From Ligula intestinalis (taxonomy: Eukaryota; Platyhelminthes; Cestoda; Diphyllobothriidea; Diphyllobothriidae): a stretch of 64,000 bases of DNA. A program made the position numbers and the translations under genes. Position 1 is the first letter of the stretch, and each line of letters opens with the position of its first letter. The DNA is taken from NCBI GenBank assembly GCA_036362985.1, contig JAYGXS010000005.1, forward strand, positions 29,786,922 to 29,850,921, given 5' to 3'. A model generated the notes under the pieces. It made no database searches, was not told the origin of the DNA, and saw nothing but the letters and a program-made list of their open reading frames with translations. This document shows positions 33,979-46,374 of this stretch, one piece after another.

Positions 33979-34954
33979 CAGAACGTTGGTAACTGCCTAG
34001 CAGATCGGCGAGCGTCTTGAATGAAGTGCACTAAAGCAGCGGTGCGCTAAGGTCTGCGAGCGAATCTAGACGCAAAAGTGAGGTAGGGCAGAATGTCTGT
34101 AGGGGGTTGGTACCGTGCAAAATTCTTCCACATAATATCCATCAGCGCTATGATTACTGGTTCGCTGAGAAGGTCAAATCGTGAACGTTCAACAATGACT
34201 TCTAACTAAAAGGGTGGAACAAAGAGGGATTAAAGCAGAAGGGCAGTACTTGACGTGGTGTTCATAATCTAAAAACAAAAAAGCCTAGGTTAAAATTAGC
34301 CGAAAGAATCAGACGGGACGAAGTAGGTAGTGAAGTACAGTTTATGAAATGAGTGCGGCCTCATACGCGGAACTCTGACGGTGCAGACTGCGGCACCTCT
34401 CAATGAAACGAATACGAGCTAGCCAACGTGCCTTGCAAATTTCGATTTTGGAAAAAGAAGAAGGTTCTTAAATAAAATGTCAGGAAAGGCCTTCAGGCCT
34501 ACCGCCATTGTACGGCTCAATTGAGTACCAGCTGCTGTTTTGTGTGCTCTGCGTGCTCACGTCTAAGTTTTATCTGAATGTAGCCAATCAGCGAAAAGCA
34601 ACATATCGACCTTTTGCACGGTGCCGCTGAGGCTTTTCAGACTCGCTGCAAAACGTCAACTGCCAAAAGAAGATCAGTGCCTGGCGCTACGGCAAGTCGA
34701 CTGACACAGTGTCTTCGGAGCTGCTTAGGAAGACAACGGATAATTAAGAATGCTGAAGTTTATCTTGTCAACCGGAAAATAATTGAGGCGCCTAGAGTCA
34801 TTTTCCGGGTAAACGAGGGCAAGAAGTAGGTTGGAAGAAAACAGTAAGCTGTTCACGCAGCTGACTTCCCTAACCCGCTTGATGCACATACTTCCTAAAG
34901 AACGCTTACTGCATACTGCCAATTACGGAGAATATACGAGTTCCAGGCTGCAGT

Positions 34955-36780
34955 TCAGAAGAAGAAGATGCGATCACTGGAACAAGGGCTTTATTTTCAT
35001 AGCGTTTCAGATTCCCTTGGGAATCCTTAATCATAGGTAATGATAAAACAATCATGGTCATTTCAATCGACAGACGCATGACGCGGGTGCAAGAAACAGC
35101 CCTGGCTTGCTTCTATGGTCTCCCGAAGGTGCACAACAAGAGCGCACCCCTCCGGCCAATCGTATCTCTCAAAGGAACTCCAACCTACGGATTGGCCAAG
35201 TGGCTGTTCCGACGGCTCGAATTTCTGATCGCTGAATCAGTCACAACTGTCAGATCGTCAACACAATTCTTGGAGAAACTTAAATGGGTAAGCCTCCAGC
35301 CAAACGATATCATGGTTTCCTTTGATGTCACGTCCCTTTTTACTTCTAGTCCACAGGACCTGGCCGTCGAGACTATCCAACTACTCCTATGAGAGAAATA
35401 CGATAAAATGGAGATGCCTCGGGCACGCCCAAATCCTTCAGCTCCTAAAGTCCTGCCTCAAGATGTACTTCAACTTCAGCGGAACTATCTACGAGCAGGT
35501 GAAGGGTTCACCCATGGGTTCGCAGATTTCCGGATTCATAGTAGAGGCAGTGCTGCAACGGTTGGAATCGCTGGTTTTCCGACACCACAGACCGAAATTC
35601 TGGGCTCTGTATTTGGATGACACCTTCGTCGTTATTGAGCGGGATCAGGTACTGACATTCCAAGAACGTCTAATCGCCCTCTTCCCGGACATTCAATTAA
35701 CGATGGAGGAAGAAGAAAACAACCAGCTGGCTTTCCTGGATGTCCTCGTTTGCTGCAAAGACGGTTGTGGCCTAAAAACTAAAGTGTTAAGGAAAGCAAC
35801 CAGCACTATGCAAGTCCTGAACTACAACAGCAACCACCCAAAGGATCACAAATGCAAATGCATACGGGCGCTTTACCGGCGTGTTGAGAAGCATTGCAGC
35901 GAAGCGGAAGACAAAGTTGCTAGAGCCACATCAACCTGACCCAAAAGTTTGGCGAGTTCTTCCGTACGTGAAGAATGTATCGGAAGCGGTTAGCCGTTTA
36001 CTCACCCCGCTTGGAGTTGGAGTTGCGCACAGGCCAGAAGCAACCATCAGGCACCGGGTCATGAGACCGAAGAACCCACTGCCACAACAGGAGACAACTG
36101 GAGTCGTTTAACGGATCTTGGGCAGTTGTGGTCAAAGCAACTTTGTCAGAGAAACCGAGAGATTACTCCGGTCGCGATTGGCCGAGCATGCAGCGGCGGT
36201 GAGAAATAAAGACGCGAACTCACAGGTTACAGCTCACTCGACGAGACCGGGCCATATTTTAAAGTTTGAAGAGACCGAAATCCTAACAAGAGGTGACAAC
36301 TGCGTGAACCGCGAGCTGTTCGAATCATGGTTTTCAGGCCCCCAGTCCATCAACAAACGCAACGATTTGGCGTTCCCATACGGTGTACTGAGAAATTTCC
36401 TGAGCAACAGAACCAGTCACGTGGGACGGACATCAGCATCAACTCCGACAACAGCGAGCATAATTGCCCTGCAATTATCAAGCCCGCATCCGACGCTGAG
36501 GAGAAAACTGTGGCAATTACTGAGTCCAACACGAAATGTCAAGCCAGTACCGCATCAATTAAGACCCAAGCGGTGGTTACAGAAATAAGCAATTATCACA
36601 CACACGCGGATGACCACTATGAACTTTAAATACCGTGAAGCCTGTGCATGTCTCCACCCTATCTGCGCATGACCATGACTGTGTTATCATCATCTATGAT
36701 TAAAGATTCCCAAGGGCATCGGAAACTTCAGGAAAATAACGCCCTTGTTCCAGTGATCGCATCCTCTTCTTTTGAACTAC
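34955..36780 (+). mobile_element. Penelope-like element, family A, best copy
   Basis: A PLE core on the plus strand lies between inverted terminal modules. The left one (34955-35045) reads GATGCGATCACTGGAACAAG and TTCCCTTGGGAATCCTTAAT. The right one (36695-36780) is its reverse complement with few changes, ending GATCGCATCCTCTTCTTTTG. The N-terminal part of the polyprotein is missing, so the left module abuts the reverse transcriptase directly. Confidence 0.85.
35054..36629 (+). pseudogene. PLE-A reverse transcriptase and GIY-YIG endonuclease, broken
   Basis: PLE polyprotein in fragments. Frame 1 (35054-35389) has LACFYGLPKVHNKSAPLRPI and MVSFDVTSLFTSSPQDLA, reverse-transcriptase blocks with the first catalytic Asp. 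Near 35390 a shift moves it to the frame of 35322-35939: IYEQVKGSPMGSQISGF, then WALYLDDTFVV with the catalytic Asp pair, and NQLAFLDVLVCCKDG. A third frame (35881-36588) holds the linker, HRPEATIRHRVMRP, and the GIY-YIG nuclease. The tyrosine of VYRI has become a TAA stop at about 36109, and YVGETGR-like sequence reads NFVRETER. A final frame ends HTHADDHYEL. At least two shifts and one nonsense change make it inactive. Confidence 0.9.
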
Positions 36781-37394
36781 TGAATATCTGACAAAAATTT
36801 CAATAAAGTTGGACGATTCAAAAGGTCTCATTGCGCCTACTTAGTTAGCTTAGTTCTACCAACTGCAATTGGCACGACAAACTGCCCCTTCAACATGACC
36901 GAGAATGCTACCGAATTCAGCCGTAAAGCAATTAATAGTTAACCTGGAGTCAGGTTAGGCCTCCTCTAGGCATGCGTATCTGGTGAGCATTCGAAGGCTG
37001 GAATGAAAAATCTGACCTTCAGTTGCCCTTTTGGTGTTCTCCGAGTGGTTGTTTGCGCCATTTCGATCCAAATAACTACAGGGGACGTCAGATTGGTTCT
37101 CGTGAAGTAAGTGTTTTTCCGGAACGGAATCACGACAGTTTGGTTGTCAAGTTTGATGATGCCCACCAAGTGCTTCAACAGACTGAAAGCAAACGCACTG
37201 ACCTGCGCGTGAGTGAGTTTTTAGTGAAAGTAGACTGGCGCTCCATCTATTTCAGTCCCTTATCCACAACCCACCTGTACCCGGTTTCAAGACAGCATCA
37301 AGAATACCGGAGGTGGGATCGGACGCAGGTGACACACAGAGTAATGTGATTGAAAGACCCTAGATCATAGGAGGAGAAATCGGGCTTCCCACGA

Positions 37395-39665
37395 GAATAA
37401 AAGAAGCACAAACAGTGAACTGTTTGGACCTCGTGTTATCAAAAGCCCCGATTGATAAAAATGAAATAAGGTCAGTCGAGCCTCTTGGAAAGAGTGATCA
37501 TGTTATGACCTTGTGGGAATATGCTTCAAACACCAGTCAACTGAGAAATACAAAGGTTCGGTTCAACTTCTGGCGCGGAAATTATATCGCGATTGGTATG
37601 ACCTTCTAACCGGTATTCCGGATGCCGACTGGAACACTATCAGGGATCTTATAAGCGAAGTTATGCATCGAAACTGTCCGCTTAAAAAGTACGAAAGGCA
37701 AGCAGGCCCCCCTGGTTAACGCAAGATCTGAAGAGCCAAATAAACCGCAAGAACAAACTCTGGAGGAGGTACGCATCAAAATGCCAGCCTTCACACTACG
37801 AAGAATTCCGTCAAAAGCGGAACGAGGTTAGATCAACCATTCGAAAAGCGCGAAAAGGCTACGAATCGAAATTTATCGAGCCGTAACGAAGCTAAAGGTG
37901 CTCTACATTTACATCAACAGCAGGCTTAAAAACAAAGACACATTTGCAGTACTAAAAGGTGAAAATAATGAGGAAATTATAGACAATCTCGAAAAAGCAG
38001 AACTCCTAAGCAAGTTTTTTGCATCTGTTTTCACTGAGGAGCTGCATTTTAATCCGACAGACTTCCATGCAGAGAGTAATGGCAGAATTATGGAGAACCT
38101 CCGTTTCACAGAAAAAGATGTAATTTATGAAGTTCTTGCGCTTAATGAAGCTAAGTCTCCGAATCCATACAAAATACCAGCAAAGGTGCTGCAAGAGCTT
38201 GCTTCAGAACTTTCCAGACCGCTTGCGCACATTTTTCAGTTGTCCTTTAATCGAGGCCTACTCCCATCCGATTTGAAAGTTGCGAACGTATACCTTATTC
38301 ACAAGGGTGGATCCAGAACCAGCGCGACCAACTATCGACCAGTGAGCCTAACATGCATATGTTATAAAGTTATGGAAAGGATCATAAAAAAGGCTACCAT
38401 GAAGGTCCTCGAAGAAAAAGACTTATTTGACGGTGCCCAACACGGGTTTCGAGAAAACCACTCTTGCCTGACCGATATGCTTTATTCTATGGAGCAGTGG
38501 TCTAGGTCATTAGATGAAACTACCCCCGTAGATGTTGTTTACATAGACTTTAAAAAAGCCTTCGTTTGGGTCCCTCACCAACGGCTACTCTTCAAGGTTG
38601 GTGAATCCGGGATAAGGGGAAATTTACTAAATTGGGTAGGAGATTTTCTCATAGGTCGATCGCAGTCCGTGTGCGTCAGAAACGCAAAATCCTCTTCAGT
38701 GCCAGTTTAAAGTGGAGTGCCTCAGGGCTCCGTTCTTGGGCCACTATTGTTCCTAATCTACGTCAACGACTGTAGGCACGGACTGGTCAGTAATGCAGTC
38801 TTGTTTGCAGATGATATTAAGATCTGGCAACCCATCAGAAACGCTTATGATGAAAAAACTCTGCAAGCAGGACTTAACCGCCTATATGAATGATCAAAAA
38901 TGGTTAATTCGGTTTAACTTTGAGAGGTGTCACATGGCGACTCAAGACGAATAAAGTGAGCGCGACGGATGATTCACAAAACTACGTACTCGATGGAAGG
39001 TGCCTGTCGAACGTCAATGAAAAAAAAAGATCTGGGTATGGCTATTGTGCCATACCTGAAGCCGTCTTTACAGTGTTTTAGGGCTGCCAAGAGGGTGAAC
39101 AGTGTTCTGTTTGCCATTAAGCGAACTTTTGCTGACATAGACAAAAAACTATTCGGCAAAATCTATGGAACATGTACTCGCTCACATCTGGAGTATGGCG
39201 TTCAGGCGTGGCGACCATGAATGCACAAAGATAACCAGATGCTGGAAAGAATTCAGCGAAGGGCAACGAAAATTGTGAAGGGCCTAAAGTCCTCATCTTA
39301 CGAATGTAGACTAGAAGCACTTAAAGTTTTCCCCCTTGAGTAAAGATAAATCCGCGGCGACCTCATACAGACGTACCGCCTCGTGAGAAATCGGGAATGT
39401 GCCCTGAAGTTTGATGACTTCTTCGCCTTCGCCACTTCAACCAACCTCCGTGGGAATTCCCTCAAACTGCGGGGAACCCTTTTCCATCTAGAGGTCCGCA
39501 AGCAGTCGTTCTCACAACCAGTCATCGATGCCTAGAACGGACTGCCCAAGGAGGTCGTAATGGCGAACTCTACAGTTGCGATTAAACGGAAACTGGATGA
39601 ACCTCTACTTAACGATTACCGTGCATATGCACAAGGAAGCAGGAATAATCTACTCCTCGGACATA
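37395..39665 (+). pseudogene. CR1-like non-LTR retrotransposon, degenerate
   Basis: Remnant of a LINE pol. First comes the end of an endonuclease (37415-37609): LDLVLSKAP and SVEPLGKSDHVMTLW, typical of the apurinic-type nuclease C-terminus. The reverse transcriptase (37898-38710) has AKSPNPYKIPAKVLQELA, YRPVSLTCICYKVMERII and VDVVYIDFKKAFVWVPH, where the usual Asp-Ser after KAF is changed. A stop at 38708 is followed by SGVPQGSVLGPLLFLIYVND and FADDIKIW, the catalytic block. A C-terminal domain (38969 on) has RAAKRVNSVLFAIKRTF, SHLEYGVQAWRP, LERIQRRATKIVKGL and RGDLIQTYRLVRN, usual for CR1/Jockey-group elements. Many stops make it dead. It starts close after PLE-A. Confidence 0.9.
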
Positions 39666-39671
39666 CCTATA

Positions 39672-39850
39672 CATAAAACTTTACATTTGTATATGCTTCT
39701 CACTATTTTACAGTAACATATTTTGTGTTGGATATATTACGTACCCAAGAAACAATTCTGAATGCTCTCACACACAAGTTAAAATTTGTAAATGTATATA
39801 TGTTACTCACTGTTTATAGCGACATATTTTATGTTGGATATTTCATGCAT
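39672..39850 (+). repeat. Two-copy repeat in the LINE 3' tail
   Basis: AACTTTACATTTGTATATGC...ACATATTTTGTGTTGGATAT (39672-39740) recurs with changes at 39779-39843 (AAATTTGTAAATGTATATAT...ATATTTTATGTTGGATAT). It follows the last LINE coding sequence and probably belongs to its 3' untranslated region. Confidence 0.65.
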
Positions 39851-40245
39851 ACTGCTTTCAATAGGGTCTTCGAAGGCATTGCCTACTTCCTTAAATATAC
39901 TGAACTATATGCAACTATGTTTGAAAAAACCAGCCGACAGCTGCAAATATGAATGGACGAGCACAAGCTGGCTGTCAAAATATAGGAACCATAATCGGAA
40001 GTAAAAAATTATTCGGCAGAGATAGGGCATGACTTCAATTTTGACGCAGTCGAACTTGTGGGCCGAGGTGATGATTATACATCGGGGTCGATTAAAGAGC
40101 CTGGATGTCTACCAACTGTTCAGTAAACCGCCGCATACATGTACCTGTATCCTATGTGGTTTAAATAACCTTCTTATCAGGCAGCAGTCACGATATGGAA
40201 CAATTAAAGCCGTGAAGTAGCTCCACTGAGACAAGCAGAGGCGCG

Positions 40246-40431
40246 ATGGGGGCCGATGCGACAACCATACATGAGGATGAAAGCGGCACACATTCCATGG
40301 TGACAGCCTGGGTAAACAAGGAGGTCAAAGAGGAGACGCCAGACACGAACAATGGCTCAGCAGCAATCAGCAGAAGTCGCACGCGGAAGAAAAAGCGGCA
40401 TAGCGACGGGAAATATGAGCTCATTTTCTGA
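40246..40431 (+). CDS. Unassigned short open frame near a possible poly(A) signal
   Basis: A 61-codon frame, basic at its end (SRSRTRKKKRHSDGKYELIF), followed about 40 bp later by TTCAATAAACC. The end faintly resembles the PLE-A C-terminus (ADDHYEL). It may be a PLE tail fragment. I cannot assign a function. Confidence 0.15.
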   Translation: MGADATTIHEDESGTHSMVTAWVNKEVKEETPDTNNGSAAISRSRTRKKKRHSDGKYELIF

Positions 40432-41394
40432 GGATGTGTAGATGAGACAACAACCCGAAACTTCAAACTTTCAATAAACCTCTCCCGGGAAACGTCCTTC
40501 TTTTTCTATCTTACCTCCTGAAATCGGGTTTCCAACACTGTTACATAGCATTATATCCTGCCACCCCCGATCGAGCAAGTGTGGGTGGATGTGGCTGTTG
40601 CGGGGTAAGATGAACCTACGAGTACCCCCACGCACCCTACATGTCTAAAATTTTTCTAATTGGAACGCAACCCGAATAACGCTTGCAGGAACGGTGACTT
40701 GCGCGTGAATAAGGTTTAAGTGATAGTAGACTCACACTAAATCTATCGCCCTCTCCCTCTATTCTTTCACCCACGTGCGCCCAGTGTCAAGACAACGTCA
40801 AAAAGACCAGAGGCATGCTGGTGCGACTTGAGTCTGCGCCCATGTGTGCCACCATACGCCCTCTCACATGTGCGACATTGTTTATCGAAGCACGCCTTAA
40901 AAAATGCCTGCTGTGCTCTGATCTAGTCTCCATGTTTGCGTAGCACATCTGCCCTTCTGGGTGCGGCGTCAAGGCAGAGTCAAGGAGACTGTTGGCGTGG
41001 TCCGGCGTAGGTGGCTGGCACCTAGGAAGGCCTACACTTTACCCCTATATGGTATTGGCCGAGGGTGTGCACCCCAATAACACCCGGCTTGCCCTGATCT
41101 GGTCCTCGCGGTGGGCCAGTGCACCTACCCTGGAAACGTTTGAGCGTACAATGTAGGAAACAAAGTGAATATGGTCTATCGCACTAACTCAAGGATCGAG
41201 TCCCGTTGCATAAAATGTGCGGTACGACACCTATGCCAAACGTGAATCATATTACTTTTATTTTAGGCACCATGCGAGAAATGTAGTTTTGCAATCGTTC
41301 GCAGGGGCATGTGGCAAGACGTGTCTACTTACTGCATTTCAGGAATTTATGAAACTGAAGGAAGTTGGGTTAAAAATATGAGATTCAACACTAA

Positions 41395-41535
41395 GTGGCG
41401 GTTAGAACGTTAGACGTTAAGCAACAGATCGCGGATTAAATACTCGAGTGGTGTACCGCCTGGGGCTTGGCATGGCTAGTTGATGACTGTTAATCAACCA
41501 GAAATTGCCACTCCAGTCTCCTTTGTTTTTACAGG
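41395..41535 (+). repeat. tRNA-derived SINE
   Basis: The head GTGGCGGTTAGAACGTTAGA and a weak B-box region are followed by the tail GTTGATGACTGTTAATCAAC, CAGAAATTGCCACTCCAGTC. The hairpin arms GTT and AAC differ from the GGC/GCC of other copies in a partly compensating way. Confidence 0.65.
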
Positions 41536-41924
41536 CCGGGTAACCACGTCAGAGAATTGAAACTAACCAGATTTGGGTAGGATAAGAGACCTACTTCATC
41601 CCTGTCATCGGGTTCTGAAAAAGAGAATGCAGAGCTGGTGAAATGCTTGAAAGAAAGTTGACACGCTCAGCAGTACAACTTGCTTTTCCTTTCCCGCCAT
41701 ATTCTGATGCATTTTGTCTAATAAAACAAACATATTGGCCAGGAAGTGCTCACTAGCTTTTATACAGGTCCACTCCTAAGGACTGGGCTAAACTGGTATG
41801 GAGGGGATCATGGTCCAGTCCGATCAGTTGTGCGTACTTTATTTTACTGCAACCATCGTTTCTCAAAGAACGAATAGCTGAAACAGTAGCCATTCGGCTA
41901 GCAAATCCGTTGCCCTGTTGTCAG

Positions 41925-42245
41925 AAGACGCTGACACAAGCCTTTAAACTTCCGTGGCCTACACCGACACCAGGTGGCGATAGTATTTCGCCCCTACCAA
42001 CTAGCGACAGTCTCTCAACCAACACGCTGCTCTGGCCTAATTGCACAAACTGACATAGCCTGCAGTTGCCAATCAGCGCCCATGTTAGACAGTTAGTGAT
42101 TCTTCAACATATTCAAAATTTAATTGTTATAAACACCGTTCATTTCCCTTTGCAAATGTTTGGCCTGATGACGAGTTGCTGAAAACATATGTTTGCCAAA
42201 AATTGACTTTTAAAATCCTCCTCATTAATATTTTTCAATCCTATC
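41925..42245 (+). repeat. PLE-D terminal copy with hammerhead-like core
   Basis: Matches 20240-20560: GCTGACACAAGCC, CTTCCGTGGCC, CACCAGGTGGCGAT. Near its end, CTGATGA (42165-42171), CGAGTTGCT and GAAAAC (42181-42186) fall in hammerhead order, though the intervening hairpin is short. No coding sequence is attached. Confidence 0.65.
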
Positions 42246-43385
42246 GATCACATGCTTAATGCACGATAAGAGATCTATGGTTTATCCTTCTCCTTCTCCT
42301 CCTGCTTTCCTGTCTTTACAAGGGGGCTAAGGGTTTGGACTTCAACAGGTGGCCCTGAAATAAAATACCGATAATACTTTGCTCACAGAAATTTTTTTAC
42401 AGCTAGAAGCGCGTAAGCAGCATGCGCACGTTCTCTTAAGTACATCAACTCTTAAGGTTATAAGTCAGTTGGACTAAAAATAAAAGACGAATGACCTCTT
42501 GGGCTGGGCCGCGTGTGTTATAGCGTACAGACATATTCTGCACAATGGTCCATAGAAAAAGGTTGAAATACCAAGTGGTGGTGGAAAGAGCTCGGCAAGC
42601 CGGAAGTACTGTTCTCGCTTCGCGCGAGAAGTCCAGTGGAACTGCTGGAGGGCAATCAGTGACTATAGTATTGGAAAAAAACAAATGTTAGAATTACAGT
42701 TGGCTAATGGATATGCGAATATGCGTCTTAGGAAAGCACAGCTTCCTCTCTGAATGCATGAAACGCCCTATCCGGACTACGAGTACATTTATGAGGCGGT
42801 ATCTGTTCTACATATCCGTCAAATTTACAATTCTTTTCATGACGATTAATTTGTGAAAATGCATATTTTATGTACAGAATAGTGCATAGAAAGTTTCTTT
42901 ATTTTGGCCGGCATCACTCATCGCAAGGAATGAAGAGGAAATAATTGCATGAAAATGTATACACCATTTAAAGAGCCGTTGGTTCGTCGTTTTAGCCTGT
43001 TTATTACTGCGTCCAGTGATGAAGTTTACATTTGGCCACCCAGTGTAATCGATACCTTGTTCCTGTTGTGACGGTGAGTTCTGGTTTTGTCACCGCCTTA
43101 TTACGCCCATTGGAATCCTGAACGAATTACACAACAAAAAGGGTCAAAAAGTTGAAGCTACCCGGAGGAGAGTTTATTCTTAACAAAACTCAGAGTTGCT
43201 GCCTCGGGTGACAGATGCCGTTGGCGCAAACCCAGCGCGCTGAATGTCCCGCCTCAGGGTGAAGCCCGGCAATGTGACGGACTGGCGATGTGCTCGTCAG
43301 TCCGCGTGCAACTCACTGTCTGAGACGTTACAGTGGCTTATAAGTGCTTGTCAAGCGCGTTCGCTTGTGGCAGGATTAGGCGCGT

Positions 43386-45690
43386 TGGAACCGTGCACTT
43401 GTGAATTTTCGGGATCGTGAAACGTGTTCTCTATCAGGTAAATAAAACGAAGTGAGGAAGAAGGATTACAATAGACAGTTTAAGTGATCAGGACAGTTGG
43501 ACCAGTGGCGTGCGATTAGGAGGGGGAGGGTGGATGGTTGGTCGGTAGGTATGGATGGGACAAGGTTAGCGGTCGTCGATATTTTGATCTCAAACCACCA
43601 TTTTGCTCTTCCAAATCGACGTACCAATTGATACTGCCCACCGTAGAGTACCAAGCCTCGATAAATTCACGCGCTGGTTTTGTGTTGGCCATGGTGACGA
43701 TTTCCGCAGGAAACGTAACCAAAAAATCCTACCGGCCGAAGAAGCGCAAGAATTGTGATCACTTAAATCTTAGCAAGGCGTTATTTTTGCTCGCGTTGAC
43801 AAAAGTGGTGCTAGTCTCATCATTTACAAAGAGGATTATGTCAACAAGGTGAATGCGATTTGCAGTGACACAAACGCCTACACTTTCCTCGCCGAAGATT
43901 CGACGAAGAAGAACGCTGTAGCCATCGATACAAAGATTACTCAGCTCGCCCGCCAAATAGTAATGAAAGCTGTTGACGTTATGTTGATGAACCTCGGTAA
44001 TCCCCGCATCAAACGTGCATATGGTCTCCCAAAAGTGCATAAACCGGATACTCAACTGCGGATCATAGTACCACTCATCGGGTCACCCACTTATAATATG
44101 GTTGAGGTTGTTCAGGAATTTGAATCACCTACCTCATGGATTAGAGCACAGCATCAACAACTCACAGGCATTCCTTCGTAGGATTCAATACTACAAAGTA
44201 ACTAACGGTGAATGCCTCCTATCCTTTCACGTAGTTGGCTTGTTTTCGTACATACCAAATGACTTAGCTATTGATTGCGTAACTCAAAGCTTACAGAACA
44301 GTCCTGTGGAGATCCAAAAACACTACCTCTTAGAACTACTCAATCTCTGCCTTAGGAACTACTGTCAATTTGTCAATAGGTTCTACCAACAGGTAAAGGG
44401 AACCCCAATGGGCTCACCGGCATCTTGATTTCTGGCAGAATTAGTATTGCAGCGATTGGAGGAAGAGGTTTTTCAAAGCCTCAAGCCCACAATGTGGCTC
44501 CGTTATGTAGATGACACGTTTGTAACAATATAGGACAACGGTGTCGAAGTGCTACACCAGATGCTAAATGAGATCTTCCCAGCCATACAGTTTACTCCTG
44601 AAGGCGCAGTGGGAGACGCGCTTCCTTTTCTTGATGTTAAAATAAAAAAACTGAGTGATGGCAGTCTAGCCACAAGCGTCTACAGGAAAGGATATAATGC
44701 TGATATTATCCAAAACTATGGAAGCAACCACCCCGCTGCTCACAAAAGAAGCTGTGCCCAAACTCTGTTCCATTGGGCTTATCGCTATTGCAACAGCGAC
44801 GACCTCCTCAAGAAAGAAATTGCTTACCTGTATCAATTGTTTCGATCTAACGGATATCCGACCAGTTTCGTAAAGAACTGCCTCAGGCGTCAAGCATAAC
44901 CACAAGCCCCCAACCCTAGTTGGAAAATGACGACGCAAAAATTCTTATCCATTCCTTATATGCAGAGAAATTACGAAGTAATCGTCAGACAGTAACGTCC
45001 CTTCGCCATTCACATCGGGCACGAACTACCATCATGATAACGTGCAGCGCTATCAATTGCAAAGGTTCCTATAGCAAAGGAACAACAAACCAACGTGATT
45101 TATCACATACCGTGCACAGATTACTCTTGCGCGTGTGTTGGTCACACGGGTCAGATCCTGTGTACCCGTATCAAGGATCATAAAATAGCTATTCATCACA
45201 GGGACGCCCTTTCACTCGTCTTCGCACACGCAATCGAGTGCGAACGTCGTTTGAATTAGCATGGCGCGGTAATCGTTGCCATGGCCGACACAAAACCAGC
45301 GCGTGTATTTCCCGAGGCCTAGTACTCTACGACGGGTAGTATCAACCGGCACGTCGATTTGAAGGACCAATACGATGACTTAAGATCAAAACTTACCGTA
45401 CCCCGCCCTATTCACACATCGACACCTACCGACTCACCATCCACGCTCTACCTTCCAACCACACGCCGCCCGCAAACACGCAGCCCCACCCTCAAAGCTG
45501 CTGACTCACTATCCGCTCTGCTCCTCCCAACCGCAGGCCGCTCAATGACTCACCTTATACGCCACTGGTCCAACTGTCGTGATCGCTTAAACTACCTTTT
45601 TAATCTTTCTCCGTTTCTTCTTTTTAATTTGCCTGATAGAGAGCACATTTCACGAGCTCGAAAATTCACAAGTACACCGTTATTCTTCCA
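43386..45690 (+). mobile_element. Penelope-like element, family B, with inverted 3' copies
   Basis: The C-terminal coding end and 3' region at about 45260-45690 recur in reverse orientation at about 43386-43740, upstream of the core. Shared words include GACACAAAACCAGCGCGTG (near), TACTCTACGACGGG-like, CGCCACTGGTCCAACTGTC and CACAAGT. The inverted copy is truncated to the tail, giving the known PLE form in which a partial inverted unit precedes a fuller one. On the tail strand CTGATAGAGA and GAAAATTCAC occur about 20 bases apart. Confidence 0.85.
43775..45330 (+). pseudogene. PLE-B reverse transcriptase and GIY-YIG endonuclease, broken
   Basis: The plus-strand remnant starts with VDKSGASLIIYKEDYVNKVN, the PLE equivalent of ADKG-I. 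It continues KRAYGLPKVHKPDTQLRII in the frame ending near 44181. After a frameshift (44102 on) it has LLSFHVVGLFSYIPNDLA, FYQQVKGTPMGSPAS, a TGA at 44426, WLRYVDDTFVTI with the catalytic Asp pair, and a TAG near 44531. Then come ALPFLDVKIKKLSDGSLATS and NGYPTSFVKNCLRR. The nuclease is in another frame near 45090-45240: VIYHIPCTDYSCACVGHTGQ, then TRIKDHKIAIHHRDAL, so the GIY-YIG core and HTG are kept. It is inactive as it stands. Confidence 0.85.
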
Positions 45691-45876
45691 AAAAACCTCT
45701 TCTTTTCTTCATTTTATCGCTCGGAATACATACCCCTCTGATCTACATAGATATATTCAATGGAATTCGAAAGCTCGATAAAAGTTATGCTACTACAAGC
45801 ACTGGTTATAACGCCACTTGCACGGCCGAGTCGGCATGTTGAGGTCATTGGAGCTGGGGGACGTTGAAGTAAGGTA

Positions 45877-46000
45877 AGCTGAAGGCAATGTTCGTAAGTC
45901 CAGTTCGGGGTAGTAAAGCTCATTTTCAAGTGCGCTGAAGGAAAAAACTGTCGTTCCAGGTGATATAAGCGATCAGCATCGGAAGGCGGTAACGCCCACG
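45877..46000 (+). repeat. Duplicated segment, copy 1
   Basis: Starts GCTGAAGGCAATGTTCGTAA and ends AACGCCCACG. It matches 46251-46374 over about 124 bp at roughly 90% by eye. I know no family for it. Confidence 0.9.
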
Positions 46001-46250
46001 TGTATTTATTTACACAAGAAGGTCAAAGAGACTGGATATTCAGTAAACATTTGTACGCTGCCATTCTGCAAACGCCTCACCTCTTCAACAATTCATTTTT
46101 CCAAATTATTTCTGTGCACTTTTGCACAACAAAAGCTATCTGTAACAATGTTTGCATATTTCACAAAAACATATGCATTCCTGTACCATTTCAATGGAGT
46201 TTTTAAGGGCTTCGGTCATTTGCTCCAAATATACTGACTGATACTGACTG

Positions 46251-46374
46251 AAGCTGAAGGCAATGTTCGTAAGTCAAGAACGGGGTAGTGAAGCTCATTT
46301 TCAAGTGCGCTGAAGGAAAAACTGTCGTTCCAGGTGGGATAAGCGATCAGCACCGGAAGTCGGCAACGCCCACG
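46251..46374 (+). repeat. Duplicated segment, copy 2
   Basis: Direct repeat of 45877-46000, about 374 bp away. It includes TCATTTTCAAGTGCGCTGAA and ACTGTCGTTCCAGGTG. A short plus-strand frame (46288-46476) crosses it, with no recognised motif. Confidence 0.9.
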
